From Carya illinoinensis (Eukaryota > Streptophyta > Magnoliopsida > Fagales > Juglandaceae): a DNA stretch of 64,000 bases. Made by a program: the position numbers and the translations under genes. The stretch spans positions 24,413,501 through 24,477,500 of the forward strand of contig NC_056766.1 in NCBI RefSeq assembly GCF_018687715.1, in the 5' to 3' direction. This document shows positions 12,230 through 24,252 of this stretch, one piece after another. A model generated the notes under the pieces. That model searched no databases and was not told the origin of the DNA. It worked only from the letters and a program-made list of their open reading frames with translations. Each line of letters opens with the position of its first letter. Within the stretch, counting starts at the first letter, position 1.

Positions 12230-12690
12230 GCTGTGTAATAGTGTCCCAAAGCAGTGGTGATGTGGCCTATAGTCCGAGGTGACGGGTGTCACCTTGTGGT
12301 TGACTTATGGTTAAGAGTATATGGAAGTGGTGGAAAGGTATCAGAGAGTGCAATGGAAGCATGATGGGTGTCGTATCGTAACTCAGGAATTTGTCTCAAG
12401 CTAAGTGATGTGACAGATGTGCATTTGTGGATACAGTCCTCTTGTTTATTTTCGAAAACTGTGTAACAGTGTTCTGAAGCAGTGGTGATGTGGCCTGTTG
12501 TCCGAGGTGACGAGTGTCACATTGTGGTTGACTTATGGCTGAGAGTATATGGAAGTGGTAGACAAGTATCAGAGAGTACAGCGGAAGCATGATGGGCATC
12601 ATGCCGTAACTCGAGAATTGGTCTTGAGCTATGTGAAGTAACAGAGGTGCATTTGTGGATGCAATCCTCTCCTATCAAGTGTTGGGATGA
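12230..12690 (+). repeat. Tandem duplication (~228 bp period) inside S3
   Basis: The block starting TGTGTAATAGTGTCCCAAAG (about 12233) recurs as TGTGTAACAGTGTTCTGAAG (about 12461). Both carry GCAGTGGTGATGTGGCCT, a GGTGACG(G/A)GTGTCAC motif and GCATTTGTGGAT. S4 has a single copy near 16900-17110, so the duplication is specific to S3. Confidence 0.85.
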
Positions 12691-14640
12691 ACTTGTACAG
12701 GGCCGAGAAGTAGGAAGAGTCCTATTGACTGGGTCTGAGCAAATTGGTATCGGAGTATGGAGCTTGTTTATACAAGCGGGCTTTCATTGGAATTATAAGT
12801 TGCTCTTAGGTGATAAAAGGGGATAAAATACAGGTGTCTCTGACAAGACATGTGTGTCGGACAAGTTTACCATATATAATGGATAATCTGTCCTCAGCAT
12901 GGTTACATTATATTTTAGCCCCAGAGTTGGCTTGAATTTATGTAGCCAGTCTGGATGGGAATGAGCATTTAGTTTGGCTAGGATACGTGAAGGTAGTAAT
13001 GGGTAAGTAGTCTAAGGTTGAAACGCATGACTCTGTCAGTCGGAATCATGTGTAGAAATGTGGAAATAGAAGAATGAGACAGAAGTCTTAGTGTCTTAAA
13101 CCTAAGGTGAATCATGGAAGTTCACTTTAAAGAATAAGACCCTGAAGGTTTAAGCATAGTAAATGGCACGTAAGTGCCCAGGGATGGATGGAGAGTGTTC
13201 CAAGTGAGACATAGTTCTATTTTTAGTATAGTTGCTTATGCATTAGATAGATGATGACGTAGGGTTATGTGTATGCATGTAGGTTGCCATCTGACATGCA
13301 CATGAATGGACTATATGGAATGAGTATGGCATGAAGTCCAAGTAAGTATTGCGTTCATACTCTTCTAGAGTTTCCTTAAATAAATGAAGAAGAAAATGAA
13401 AGCTTTTCTCTAAAAGGAAAATGAAACTTTTCTTCACGAGACACCGTTTACAAAAGAAAAAGAAAACGAAGCATAAGTTTTAAAGTATAAGTATGTAGCG
13501 GCCCTCCTTGGCAACCCCTTTTCACACACTGAAAGTATGTACGTGTATGCATGTGGATGGATGTTATATGTGGTACGTATTGTATGTATGTTCACGAAAG
13601 GAAATGAACTGAAGTTTTAAAAGATGCACGAATAGACATTTTTAAATGAAAAGAAAGAAAACCATGGAACTGAAAGAAAACTACTTTTAAAATGACTCTT
13701 TTAAAAAAGAAAGAAAACCATTTTCTTTAAAAATGAATTTTTATGAATTGTAAGAACTGAAGAACTGTAAGAACTGTAAGAAAGGATTGTAAGAACTGTA
13801 AAGGACTAAAAAATTGTAAAGGAAAGGAAATGACTATAAAGGAATGAACAGACTGAATGGATGATGTATGAAAATATGTAACGGCCACCTGAGTGGAATG
13901 GAAATAGTACCAAATGAATGGACTGGACTGGACAGATTGCAATGCCGGGTAAGTAGTACTGGTAGTGTATCCAGTACTGCACCCTGACAGAATGGATTCC
14001 CAACCAGTGGCCACGGGTGGAATCAAGTCCAAAAGACCGCTAACCCTAGCACACGGGGTTTAACAGTGTGCTACAAGGCCAATGAAAGTGATAAGAAAGA
14101 ACATATGCATGAAAGTGATAAGGAAGAATGCATGTAAGTATGAAAAGATGTATGCATGAATGTATGTAAGTAAGAAAAGATGAATGCAAGAATATATGTA
14201 TGCATGGATGTATGTTAAAAAAAACGACGTATGCATGAATAGACTCTTTAAGAAATGAAGGTAGCAATGCGTGGGGAACTATTTTAAGAAAGAAAGCATG
14301 TTTTCAAAGAAAACCAAGCAACAGTTTTTGAAACAAACTGAATGGCCATGCGTGATAAGTATGATATGTATGTATGGAATGATAAATGCATGACTGAAAA
14401 TCTATGTTATTATATTTTAACTGTATGAAGAAGTGCTTACGAGTCATCGACTCATTTTAGTTTTTATGTGTGCCCTCCCAGGGACAAAATGAGCATGACA
14501 GGTCAGGACGGGCACAATCCAAGGGGAAGAGCACGAAGGCCTAAGCAAGATATTTTGTACAAGAAACTTTAATTATAAAATTTAATGTTTTCCGCTGTAA
14601 TCTTTCAATTAAGAAAAATGAATTTTATTTATAACATTGA

Positions 14641-14851
14641 GGCCTTGTTTGTTTAGCCAAAATCAAAAATCTCATCTCATCTCATCTCAACTCATCATTA
14701 CACCTTTTTCAAATCCCAATACAAAATATAATAAACAATCTAACTTTTTCAAATCCCAATACAAAATTAATATTCAAAAATTATATTATAACAATATTTT
14801 ATTTATTACTATTTAAAACATCTCATCTCATCTGTGTAACCAAACGGGGCC
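14641..14851. mobile_element. MITE (211 bp), PIF/Harbinger-like, TSD TGA
   Basis: Terminal inverted repeats: left GGCCTTGTTTGTTTAGCC, right (reverse complement) GGCCCCGTTTGGTTACAC. Repeated ATCTCATCTC motifs lie just inside both ends. It is flanked by TGA at 14638-14640 and 14852-14854. The homologous solo LTR S4 has the uninterrupted target near 18875, a natural empty site. Non-coding; a 3-bp duplication fits PIF/Harbinger best. Confidence 0.85.
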
Positions 14852-14971
14852 TGAGTTTTTTGTATCCTGGCATGAAAGGAAAAGAAAATTTAGAAGGAAC
14901 CATAATTCCCATCAATTTTTATTAAAATTATTTTGAAAATGACCCACCACAAGGTTGAGCATTACAGGTAC

Positions 14972-15062
14972 ATTGTCTAAAGGTTAATTCAAATAAATGT
15001 CCCCACATGGGACCCATACACAAAACATATAAACCATAAGCCATCACCAAAAGAACTGAACT
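14972..15062 (-). repeat. 91-bp spacer between S3 and S4: fragment of D
   Basis: Short unique stretch ending in GAACT, the S4 target duplicate. It joins the D sequence on either side when both solo LTRs are removed. Confidence 0.55.
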
Positions 15063-15937
15063 TGTAACAACCCGCTCATTCTTTCTTCTATAATTATGAG
15101 TCTTGTTTTACGTGCCAAGTCTCGATGGCATTTTAAAAGATACCGATCGGATTTTAAAGCAAGCTCATTATTTTAAAGCTTATGAATATTTTTAAATATT
15201 TTAGAAATATTTATATGTGATATTTCCAGTGTTATCGGACTAAGCTTGTTTTTAAATAACAATTATAATATTTTTGAAGAGCTCCAAAAATATTATAATT
15301 GTGGAAAATTATTTAATTTAAATGATTTTAGTCATTTAAAAATATTACAAGATTTAAATTTATGTTGAAAACTCTAAATTAATTTAAATGGTTTTATCCT
15401 CTTCAAATAATTAACAAGATTTCATCATTTTAATTAATGATGAACGAATATTATTTTATGAACTTTAGTTTATAAAATAATATCTATTTTAGTTCCTCTT
15501 AGTGTTTTAATTTAAATAAAATGTTTACACATTTTCAAATCAATATTTAAACTCACCGTTAGATCGTTTTGAAGATCCCAAAATGAAAGGCCCTTCCTTT
15601 TTCTCCTTACTTTTCTCTTTTCTCTCTCTCCTCTCTCTCTAGCCCAATGTGCTCTCTCTCTCTCTCTCTTCTCCTCTCCACCGTACGGTTTATCTCCTCC
15701 AACCAGCACCACCAAACCTCCACCACCGGTAGCTTCCCTCCCCTCTGGCGAGTTCATCCCCACCAGTGGTGAGTCCCACCGCCAACCCACTCTCTCTCCT
15801 CTTCCCTCCAATCGAATGGGTATGAAAACCCATTTCTTTCTCATAGCGCAGCCGTACACAGCCAAAGTGGCCACCAAGCACCTCCAACAGCTTCACAACC
15901 TCATGGGCTCCCTCTCCACATCGTCCTTTGACTGCAA

Positions 15938-15968
<31 letters not shown>

Positions 15969-18900
15969 CATTGCACCACACACACACGCACAAAACTAAA
16001 GCACGGGTTCTCCACCGTGCGCCGCTGTGCACAGCTACCCACACCACCATACCACCACCACCATGATCCCCTGACCACCATGACCTCCCCTAGCCAATTC
16101 CATGCCCAACCGAAGTCCCCATCTCTCTCACTCTCCCACACTCTCTCACGACCTCTCCTCTACCTCAAGGCTAGATTTGCTGTCGTGGGACACTATCCAG
16201 CCACCACCTCTCCACCATAGCTCCACCACACCTCTCTCAAGCTCCTCCATGCCTAGCCATAACTTCCAACCCCTCCCTTAACTCACACGCACCCTCACTC
16301 TCTCAGGTGCACTGTTCACGGTGAGATGCTGCCATGCTCCGCCACCCCAACCACCACAAGGCCACCTTGAGCCTTTCCAAGACCACGCCTAGCTATCCCT
16401 AAGCCCAAATCACCACCTTATGTGGTGGACAACCACCATGATGTGTACGACTCCTCCAACGCCATTGACCGTGATGGGTAGCTACAACGCATGTGGTATC
16501 CCGTTGATGGTATAACTCTCCATCCTTTATCCTTGTTATTATGTTAGTTGATAGGTTATGGACTATGCTGTTAGTATTATGAAGTGTGGCTGTGTAATGA
16601 AGTGTTGGGCATAACTGTGTAGTATTGTAGACTGTGCTGTCGAGTATGGGTGTGAAGCATGTGCCGTAGTTATAATGCGGCATTGTGTTGTGGAAGGGTA
16701 CACATTGAGTGTACTCCATGTGATGGAGTGGTGCACCATATGGCGTGTATGCCGTAATGGTGATGTGGCGTAGCAAGTGTGAAGGGAGTACACGCGGAGT
16801 GTACTCCACAAGGTGAAGCGATACACCATATGGCATGTCGTGAAGAATGGAATGGTTGCGTAGCAGGGGAGCATAGAATGTGTTTTGTAGCGTTGGAAAC
16901 TGTGTAACAATGTCCTGACATAGCTGTGATGTGGCCTGTAGTTTGAGGTGACGGGTGTCACCTTGAAGTTGATTTATGGTCGGAAGTATGCGTAAAGTGG
17001 TAGAAAAGTGTAAGAGTAGCACAGCGGAAGCATGACGGGTGTAGTGCCGTAACTCGGGATTAATCTTGAGCTACGTGACGTGAAAGAGGTGTAATTGTGG
17101 ATGCAGTCTTTTCTTGTTAAGTGTCAGGATGAACTTGTAAAAGTTGGTATTGGAGTATGGAGCTTATTTATACAAGCAGGCGTTCATTGGACTATAAGTT
17201 GATCTTAGGTGAAAAAGGGTAAGGTACATGTGCATCTGGTGAGACACATGTGCCGGATGGATTTACCATATGTAATGGATAACTGTCCTCAGCATGGTTA
17301 CGTGGTGTTTTAGCCCCAGAGTTGGCTTTAAACCGTGTGACGTGTATGGATGGGCATGAGGGTTTAGTGTGAGCTAGGATGCATGAAGGTAGTAATGGGT
17401 ATGTCGTCTAGGATTGGGATGCATGACTTAGTTAGTCTGAGTCATGCGTCAACATGTGGTTGATAGAGAAACAAGACAAAGGTCTTAGTGTCTTAACCCT
17501 AAGGCAAATCACGGAGATTCACTTTAAAGGATAAGACTCCAAAAGTTTTAGCATAGTAATTAGCACGTAAGAACCCAGGGATGGATGGAGAGTGTTTCAA
17601 GTGAAGCATGGTTCTATTTCTAGCATAGTTGCTTATGCAATAGATAGATAATGACGTTAGGTTATGTGTATGCATGTAGGTTGCCATCTGACACACATAT
17701 GAATGGACTACATGGAATGAGTATGGCATAAAGTCCAGGTAAGTATTATGTTCATACTCTTCTAGAGTTTTCTAAAAGATAAGAAAATGAAAACGAAATG
17801 CTTTTCCTTTACAATGCTTTATGAAACGACATGAAAGATGCTTTAAAAAAGAATTCTAAGTATAAGTTTTCAAGTATAAGTATGTAACGGCCTTGCTTGG
17901 CAGCTCCTTTTTATACACCCAAAGTATGTAAGTGTATACATGTGAATGGATGCTATACGTGGTAAGTATTGTATGTATTTCCAAGAAATGAAATGCGAGG
18001 CTTAGGCCGCATGTTTTAAGAGATGCTTTAAACCATGCGGAGAAAATGTTTAAAATGTCCATATGAAAAATGATGTTTTAAAGGATGCATGAACTGATAT
18101 TTTAAATGATGCAATGAAAGATGATGTTTAAGCCCATGCTTTTTAAATGGCTTTTATGAATGAATTGAAGGAAAGGACTGAAAGAACTGTAAAGGAATGA
18201 AAGGACTGAAATGAATGGAAAGGACTAAATGTTTAATGTATGAAAATACGTAATGGCTACATGAATGAAAGGAAAAGGTATCAAAGGACTAGACTGGGTT
18301 GATTGTAATACCGGGTAAGCAGTACTAGTAGTGCACCCAATGCTGCACTCTAATGGAATGGATTCCGGTGGCCATGGGAGGAATCAGGTCCAAAAGACTG
18401 CTAACCCCAGCACACGGGATGTAACTGTGTTATGGCCAATGAAAGCAATAAGAAAGAACGTATGTATGTAAGAAAAGATGTATGCATGAACAGACTCTTG
18501 AAGAAATTAAGGCAGCAAGGCGTGGGGAACTGTTTTTGAAAGAAAACTATTTTTTTAAAAAAACCCCACCTTGCAACGTTTTAAAATGAATTGAATGTCT
18601 AAGTATGATATGTATAGAGTGATGAATGCATGAATGAAAATCTATGTTATTATATTTTAACCGTATGAAGTAATGCTTATGAGTCATTGACTCATTTTAG
18701 TTTTTATGTGTACCCTCCCAGGACAAGATGAGCGTGACGTGTTAGGACGGACACAGGCCAAGGGGAAGAGCACAAAAGCCTAGGCATACTATTTTGTACG
18801 AGAGACTTAATTATAAAATTTAATATTTTCCACTGTAACCTTTTAAATTTAGAAATACTTTTTATTTATAAACATTGAGTCTTTTGTATCCTAGCACGAA

Positions 18901-18988
18901 AGGAAAGGAAATTTGAAAGGAACCGTAATTCCCTTCTATTTTCATAAAATCATTTTATAAAGGACCCACCACAAGGATGAGTATTATA
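15063..18988 (+). mobile_element. Solo LTR S4 (3,926 bp), TSD GAAC(T/C)
   Basis: Starts TGTAACAACCCGCTC and ends GAGTATTATA. Flanked by GAACT (15058-15062) and GAACC (18989-18993), a 4/5 match. Same family and orientation as S3, with a TC tract at 15939-15962. Divergence from S3 is visible throughout, so they are separate insertions rather than a duplicated pair. No attached coding region. Confidence 0.75.
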
Positions 18989-18993
18989 GAACC

Positions 18994-19752
18994 AACAAGG
19001 GACTACTAAGCATCGGCCCCTCCCTCCCCGGTAGTGCCTGGCTCCTTAGCCTATCCATCTATACCTGGATGTTTAAAATATAAATACAAAGTGAGTCTAA
19101 TACTCTGTAAGCAGTACATCATGCTATTAACTTACTAAGTATCTAATCTTTTCTTTTGAAAACATGCATACATAAACATTTGCTGATTTTGACGACGCTT
19201 TCATTCATAAACAATTTAAGCAATACTTTCATGCATAACATTTACTTTCATGTTTCACTTTACTTTGGCCGGCACACTATTATGTCCAGTGTGTTGGGGT
19301 TAGTGGTCTTTTGGACCTGAACTCTACCTGTGGCCACAGGTTAGGAATCCTTTTCAGTCAGGGGGCAGCACTGGGTGCACTATTAGTACTACTTACCCGG
19401 CATTGCAATCTACCCAGTCCTTTGGTACCCTTTCTGTTCACATGCTTGTTCATACATTAACCTTCATTTCATTTCTTTTCTTTCTTTGCAATCAAACGTT
19501 TTCATTATCTTTTCTTAGTTCGATGCATATGTTTTTATTTTGGAAAAAGAGCATTTCATATCATGCTTACATATAAGTAAGGCATTAGTTATTTGAGAGA
19601 GCATGTATGAAATCTCATGACCTAGAAATTATGTGCATGCATTACCATATACACATATACACAATTATAATCGATAGGGTGCTTAATAGGGGCTACCAAG
19701 AAAGGCTTGTACACAATATAGATTTATTTACCCTTTCTTTAGAAGGATATTT

Positions 19753-19802
<50 letters not shown>

Positions 19803-21730
19803 TCTTTCACGAGAGAACTTTGTGTAAGAGCATGGTCATAGCTACTTACCTCAATACGCCTCAGTACTTCCAACGTCAATAGGTCCTATTCCAATAAATA
19901 ATAAGCATGTTAATACTCATCCAATATCCTTTAGGCCTCCCTTTTAAAAGAGAAAGCTACGACATTATAACCTAACACCCTTTCCACCCTTAGTGTTAAC
20001 CCAATGACTACTCCTCACCTCAACTTACAATAACAATAAATTAAACATTAAGACATGCTAGCAATCCATGAAAGGCTATTTTAAAAACTTACATGAAGAG
20101 TAGTTAAGAATTCATAGGCTTAAGGCAAGGTCCCTTTGGTTCAAGCTCACTTTGGGTTATGGACATTACAAGATAAAAATCTGGAAATTTCTCAACAATG
20201 ACTAAAAATAGATTTAGGCATCTCTAGTAGGCTAAACAAGCTTAGCAATCATGCCCATTTTAAATCAACTCATGGTCCCTCATTATAAAAAGGTTAGCTT
20301 ATCAATATTTTGGACTCTTGGGTAAAGTAGAATTTAAATAAAAAGGGGAACAATGTAAATGGGGTGATTTTACATCAAAACGTGACATGGCATGGGCTTA
20401 GGGGCACTTGGACAGCTTTGCATATCATGATATATCGTGCACAATTAACCTCCTAAACTCAAACACCCCAAGCTATAATTTAGTCACACAAGCCATATTT
20501 AAATAGGTTATATACATAACCCATTAAACTTAGAGTAGCATAAAGTATATCAAAATTACCCATTAAGCAACATTAAAACCTTTAAACACTCGAGCTTATG
20601 CTTTGCCCATTTAACACCTTTTAAAAGCAATATATAGAATTATAAAACCCAAGCAAAGCCTCTAACTGAACCTCTAACATCCCTAAAAACAGATTACTAA
20701 TCATCTTCTTGCAAGACTCATAGCAACAACATATGTAAACTAGCCTCACTTAAATCATCACCTATGATTAAACCAAGTTTAATAGCAACATAGCATTTTC
20801 GAATATAGGAAAATACATAGCAAGAACTGCTTTAACAATTTTAGTTTAGGCCAAAACAGAGCATGTATTTACAACATAGGGATTTATCTACAAGTAAGAT
20901 ACGAGCTAAAAATAGTTTAGTTGGCCTCAAAAATCAAACTAGAATCAAATGGGTCGAGCTAGGTTTTTTACCTTTGGTGAATCCTTCCCAAAACATGAAA
21001 ATGGAGAAGAGAAGAGGTGGGTTCGGTGTAGGGAACAAGAGAGCACATAAATCCCTTGGCTAGAAATCCAAACCAAAACATCAACAACAAAAGAAAACTC
21101 ACTTGATTAAACCGTGGCTAGGTTCGAAATAGACAAAGGAGAAAGGTTAAGGGTACTCTTACCTTGCTATTTTCCTCTTGAGAAGAAGAAATAATAGTTG
21201 TTTGGCTTAAGATTGGAAGGAGAAAGGAAATAGGAGGGAAAGAAAGGTAGTGTCGCACGGTTGTGGGCTTGAGAAAAATTTTCTTCTTTTCTTGCCTTAG
21301 AAGCTGACGGGTTCAAGGGATAAGGACTAAATCACTTTTTGGTCCAAGTCTTCTTTCACAAGCTTGGAAAGTGACCGACGGTTTCAAAGAAATAAGGGAT
21401 TAAATCACTTTTAGTCAAAGCTTGTCTCAAAAGCTAGGGAAAATGAATGGTGGAGATTAAATACAGGGAGATATTTCCCTTACCTACCCATCCAATGGTA
21501 GGGAAAGCTTGGGCCATTTCTTGAATAGTTAAAATTAGAGGGCTTAAGAGAAAAATATTGTAAGGTCTTAAAATCATACCCTTCATTTATTTTAAGAACC
21601 CACATAAAAATAAAACATAGAAATCTTAAAATAAAATAATAAAATAATAAAAATCTTTATCTTAAAATATTTAACTTAAAGAATTAATAAAATGACGTAA
21701 GGAACCATATAGTAGGACTCAGGTATTACA
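18994..21730 (-). repeat. LTR-like sequence D (minus orientation), main part
   Basis: Its right end on the minus strand reads TGTAATACCTGAGTCC, an LTR-like start. The segment 19262-19440 is the reverse complement of a conserved block in S3 (about 13920-14085: storage of GCCGGGTAAG(T/C)AGTACT and a CACACGG motif), so D is a distant relative inserted in the opposite orientation. It contains a GA microsatellite (19757-19799). No credible coding frame is present. Both boundaries are uncertain and no target duplication was found. Confidence 0.55.
19757..19799 (+). repeat. (GA)n microsatellite in D
   Basis: About 21 GA units. The related truncated LTR at 57388-58464 lacks the expansion at the homologous place. 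Confidence 0.95.
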
Positions 21731-22600
21731 GCATCCCCCAGACTCCATTTATAAGACCCTAAACTTAGCACATATACACTTCACTCCTCAATTTGGTGCC
21801 GCACCACCCCCTTGCACTCTCTACATTTCATGTCACACTATACATACTTCACAAGCCACCACCACCAAGCCATCCCATGTCGTGCACCACTCCACTCCGT
21901 AGGTAAGTTTTTCTTGTTTTTCCCTCACACCATGACGCACACATGTAGGTCATAAAATTAACCACCCCTACCCAAACATGCACGCACACATATATCACAA
22001 GCTAATCACTCCATAACCGAGCACTCACACACGTGTCGTGGGTTAAACCACCCAATACCTAAGCACACCACCATCCACAACCAACACCACCATCACGACA
22101 CCAAAACCCTTAACCACACATTTATTGTATGTCCCAACAATCAAAGCATGCAAAGCACCCCCTAAACCAACAACAACCCAAGAAGAATTTGGGTTTGTAA
22201 CCCTAGACCTTTGAGCCTCCCCATCTATTGAAGGTCTCAGTTTGTCCTAACTCTCACTCCACTAGATGCACTAAAACTCTAAGCGTGTTATGATATATTA
22301 GTGTAAGTAGAAGGGAGGGAGGAAGAGAGAGAGAGTCAACTATTACATGATACATGCCCCTAACCCAAGCATCTCATGAGCCTTAGACCTGAGTATGTCA
22401 CAAACACAAAGCCAAGCATGTTACAAGTCATAAGCCCTAAGCCTAGAATAGTATAAGTATGAAACCAAGCATGCCATAATAACATTGAGTACCCATAGTG
22501 ATAGGAAATGAATAGAGATAGCCAAGAGACCTTAGAGAACCAAGTGATCCATGCATAAACCATAACACATGTTAACGTCATGTTTCATACACCTTTAGGC
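21731..22600. repeat. Non-coding, probably decayed LTR/leader sequence
   Basis: CA-rich, CACCACCA-containing sequence resembling the leader-like part of the long LTRs (S3, S4). It starts with a TATAAG-like stretch near 21751. A purine tract lies at about 22312-22336. No gene seen. Confidence 0.35.
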
Positions 22601-23504
22601 TAGGTTCTCAGTAGTTCAGGTCTTCGGTCTTGTGGCCTATGAAATTAGAGAAAAGATCAATGGAGGTTGGGGGAGCCTCTGATGCCTAAGTCAGTAATGC
22701 TCTTAGAAAGTATGCGGGAAAGTAGAGAGAAGTAGGGAATTCAGAAAGTATAACGAGTGTGTAGAGTGTAACCCCCTTTTGATACCTGGGGTTCCGTTTT
22801 ATACCTTACTTGGAGGGTCAGGCAGCCATGCCCTATGGTTAGAGGGAGGGGTGTCCTCCTAATGTCCCTTCTACCATACTCATCTAATGCGGCATGGCCC
22901 TCTGAGGAACACATTTAATGTGATGTGATCCTCTGGTGAGTGCATTTAATGCAGCTTGATCCTCTGTTTCATCTTAGGGTTCAATCCCATCAAGATATTA
23001 TGTTCTTCTTCTCTTTTTGCTAGGGATTATTTCCCATGCTTCTAGGGTAGTGGGTTGTCCTCTGTTCTAAAGCCTTGAATCCAATTTGTATTGGTTGAGA
23101 GCCCTTGGAAGGGTTACCAAGTGGCTCAGTGGATACAAGCCCCACGGTATTAGGCTCGGCCACTAGGCCTTTTGGGCCTGGGGAAAAAACCCCTAATACC
23201 TCACCAATTCTCATTGGTTAGGCCAATGGGAATTTATCTTACATTCCTATCTTCTTATCACTACTTATCGCTTTATAGTTGGTTGCCAGGGTGAGATGAC
23301 ACGATTGCCCTTTGATCCTTCCACGTGTCTTGTCTTTATACCTCTTTCTGCCACTTGATTAGATAGGCCATACTCCATTTTCCACGTGTCTTGTCCCTCC
23401 TCTTATATAAATTCTTTCTTGCTCTCGCCACTCCCATTTCACTATGTTTGCCTCCCCATTGTCTCTCTTTCTCTATTCGTCTTCCTCACCTTACTTGCTT
23501 CCAA
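22601..23504 (+). promoter_or_regulatory. 5' region of element H with TATA box
   Basis: Non-coding sequence with repeated GATCCTCTG and CATTTAATG motifs near 22890-22970 and two CCACGTGTCTTGTC copies (about 23321 and 23381). It also has a TATA box in CTCTTATATAAATTC (about 23399-23413), roughly 100 bases before the ATG of the H reading frame. It behaves like an LTR or leader promoter, but no second LTR copy could be matched. Confidence 0.45.
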
Positions 23505-24240
23505 ATGGCCGCCTGAAGGTCTGCTGAACTTGCAAACTTTGATGGGCAAAACTAGCCCAAGGTCGGTGTTTCAAAGCTAGGCTACACTAGTCGCTACTGT
23601 CACTCAGAGGCCTCTCACAACTTTCTATAGTCGTTGATCTCCACTTACCGCATACTTGACATAGTGCTCTTTGAAAATCCTAGGCTCTGCAAGGGGGCTG
23701 TCGGTGCTGATGGTTCGGCGTCACACGTTGCTCTTTTTCCCGGCATGTTCTCTTATGGGTTGAGGTTACCCTTTCCTCACCCTGTCTATGAAGTTCTGCA
23801 CTATCTTAGGCTTGCTCTTGCCTAGCTCCATCTGAATGCTAGGCGGATTCTGATTTGTTACTACATTCTATGGCGGCTTGCTATTGAAGTTTGACCTAGA
23901 GCATGCTGGCCTGACCTACCATGAATTCCTTGTGACCCAAAATGTAAAGAGGATTGTTGGGGACATATACAGTTTCAAGGTGATAAGCACCCTAGTTGTG
24001 TTGGAGCATCGATACCGCAAGATCGTGAACTGGACTAACAAGTTCTTCTTCATTTCTAGCCTAGGATGGGAGTTCCCCATTGGGAAAATTAGCTATACTA
24101 AGTTCCTGATCAGGGCCCAATGGGGCGTCATCCCCAACGATAAGGTTGGGTGTCCAACAGCCACACCCTAAGAGCTCTGCCGCATTGCCATCATTAAGAA
24201 GTGGGCATGATAGCGCCCCCTTCTTGTTCACTTAGAGGTC
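23505..24240 (+). pseudogene. Element H gag-like protein, N-terminal block (PF04195-like)
   Basis: From an ATG at 23505 one frame reads LISTYRILDIVLF, then GLRLPFPHPVYEVLHYLRLALA and ARRILI, with in-frame stops (TGA at codon 4, several TAG). Near 23870 the homology shifts frame to FDLEHAGLTYHEF, LEHRYRKIVNWTNKFFFISS and WEFPIGKI. This order (P.HP...V...L..A..QLHPN.WR, then WKDKFFFV) is that of the putative gypsy-type transposon domain PF04195, found in the first protein of large plant retroelements. The rest of the protein resumes at 29241 after several nested insertions. Dead by stops and frameshift. Confidence 0.65.
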
Positions 24241-24252
24241 CTTCTTGAGGAG

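Larger units (their letters stand above)
10050..14966 (+). mobile_element. Solo LTR S3 (4,917 bp), TSD GGTAC
   Basis: Starts TGTGATATCC and ends GAGCATTACA. It is flanked by exact direct repeats GGTAC (10045-10049 and 14967-14971). It is homologous along its length to S4 (15063-18988). The extra length comes from a MITE at 14641-14851, an internal duplication near 12230-12690 and smaller indels. It contains a TC microsatellite, a GC-richer leader-like section (10700-11700) and purine-rich sections (13100-14300). No gag or pol is attached. Such very long LTRs are known in some plant chromoviruses (for example Tekay/Del), but lineage cannot be proven without the internal region. Confidence 0.8.

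Noticed and set aside
10045..18993. S3 and S4 as the two LTRs of one element
   Set aside because: Each has its own target duplication and only 91 bp lies between them, which is continuous with D; no PBS, PPT or internal domain is present.
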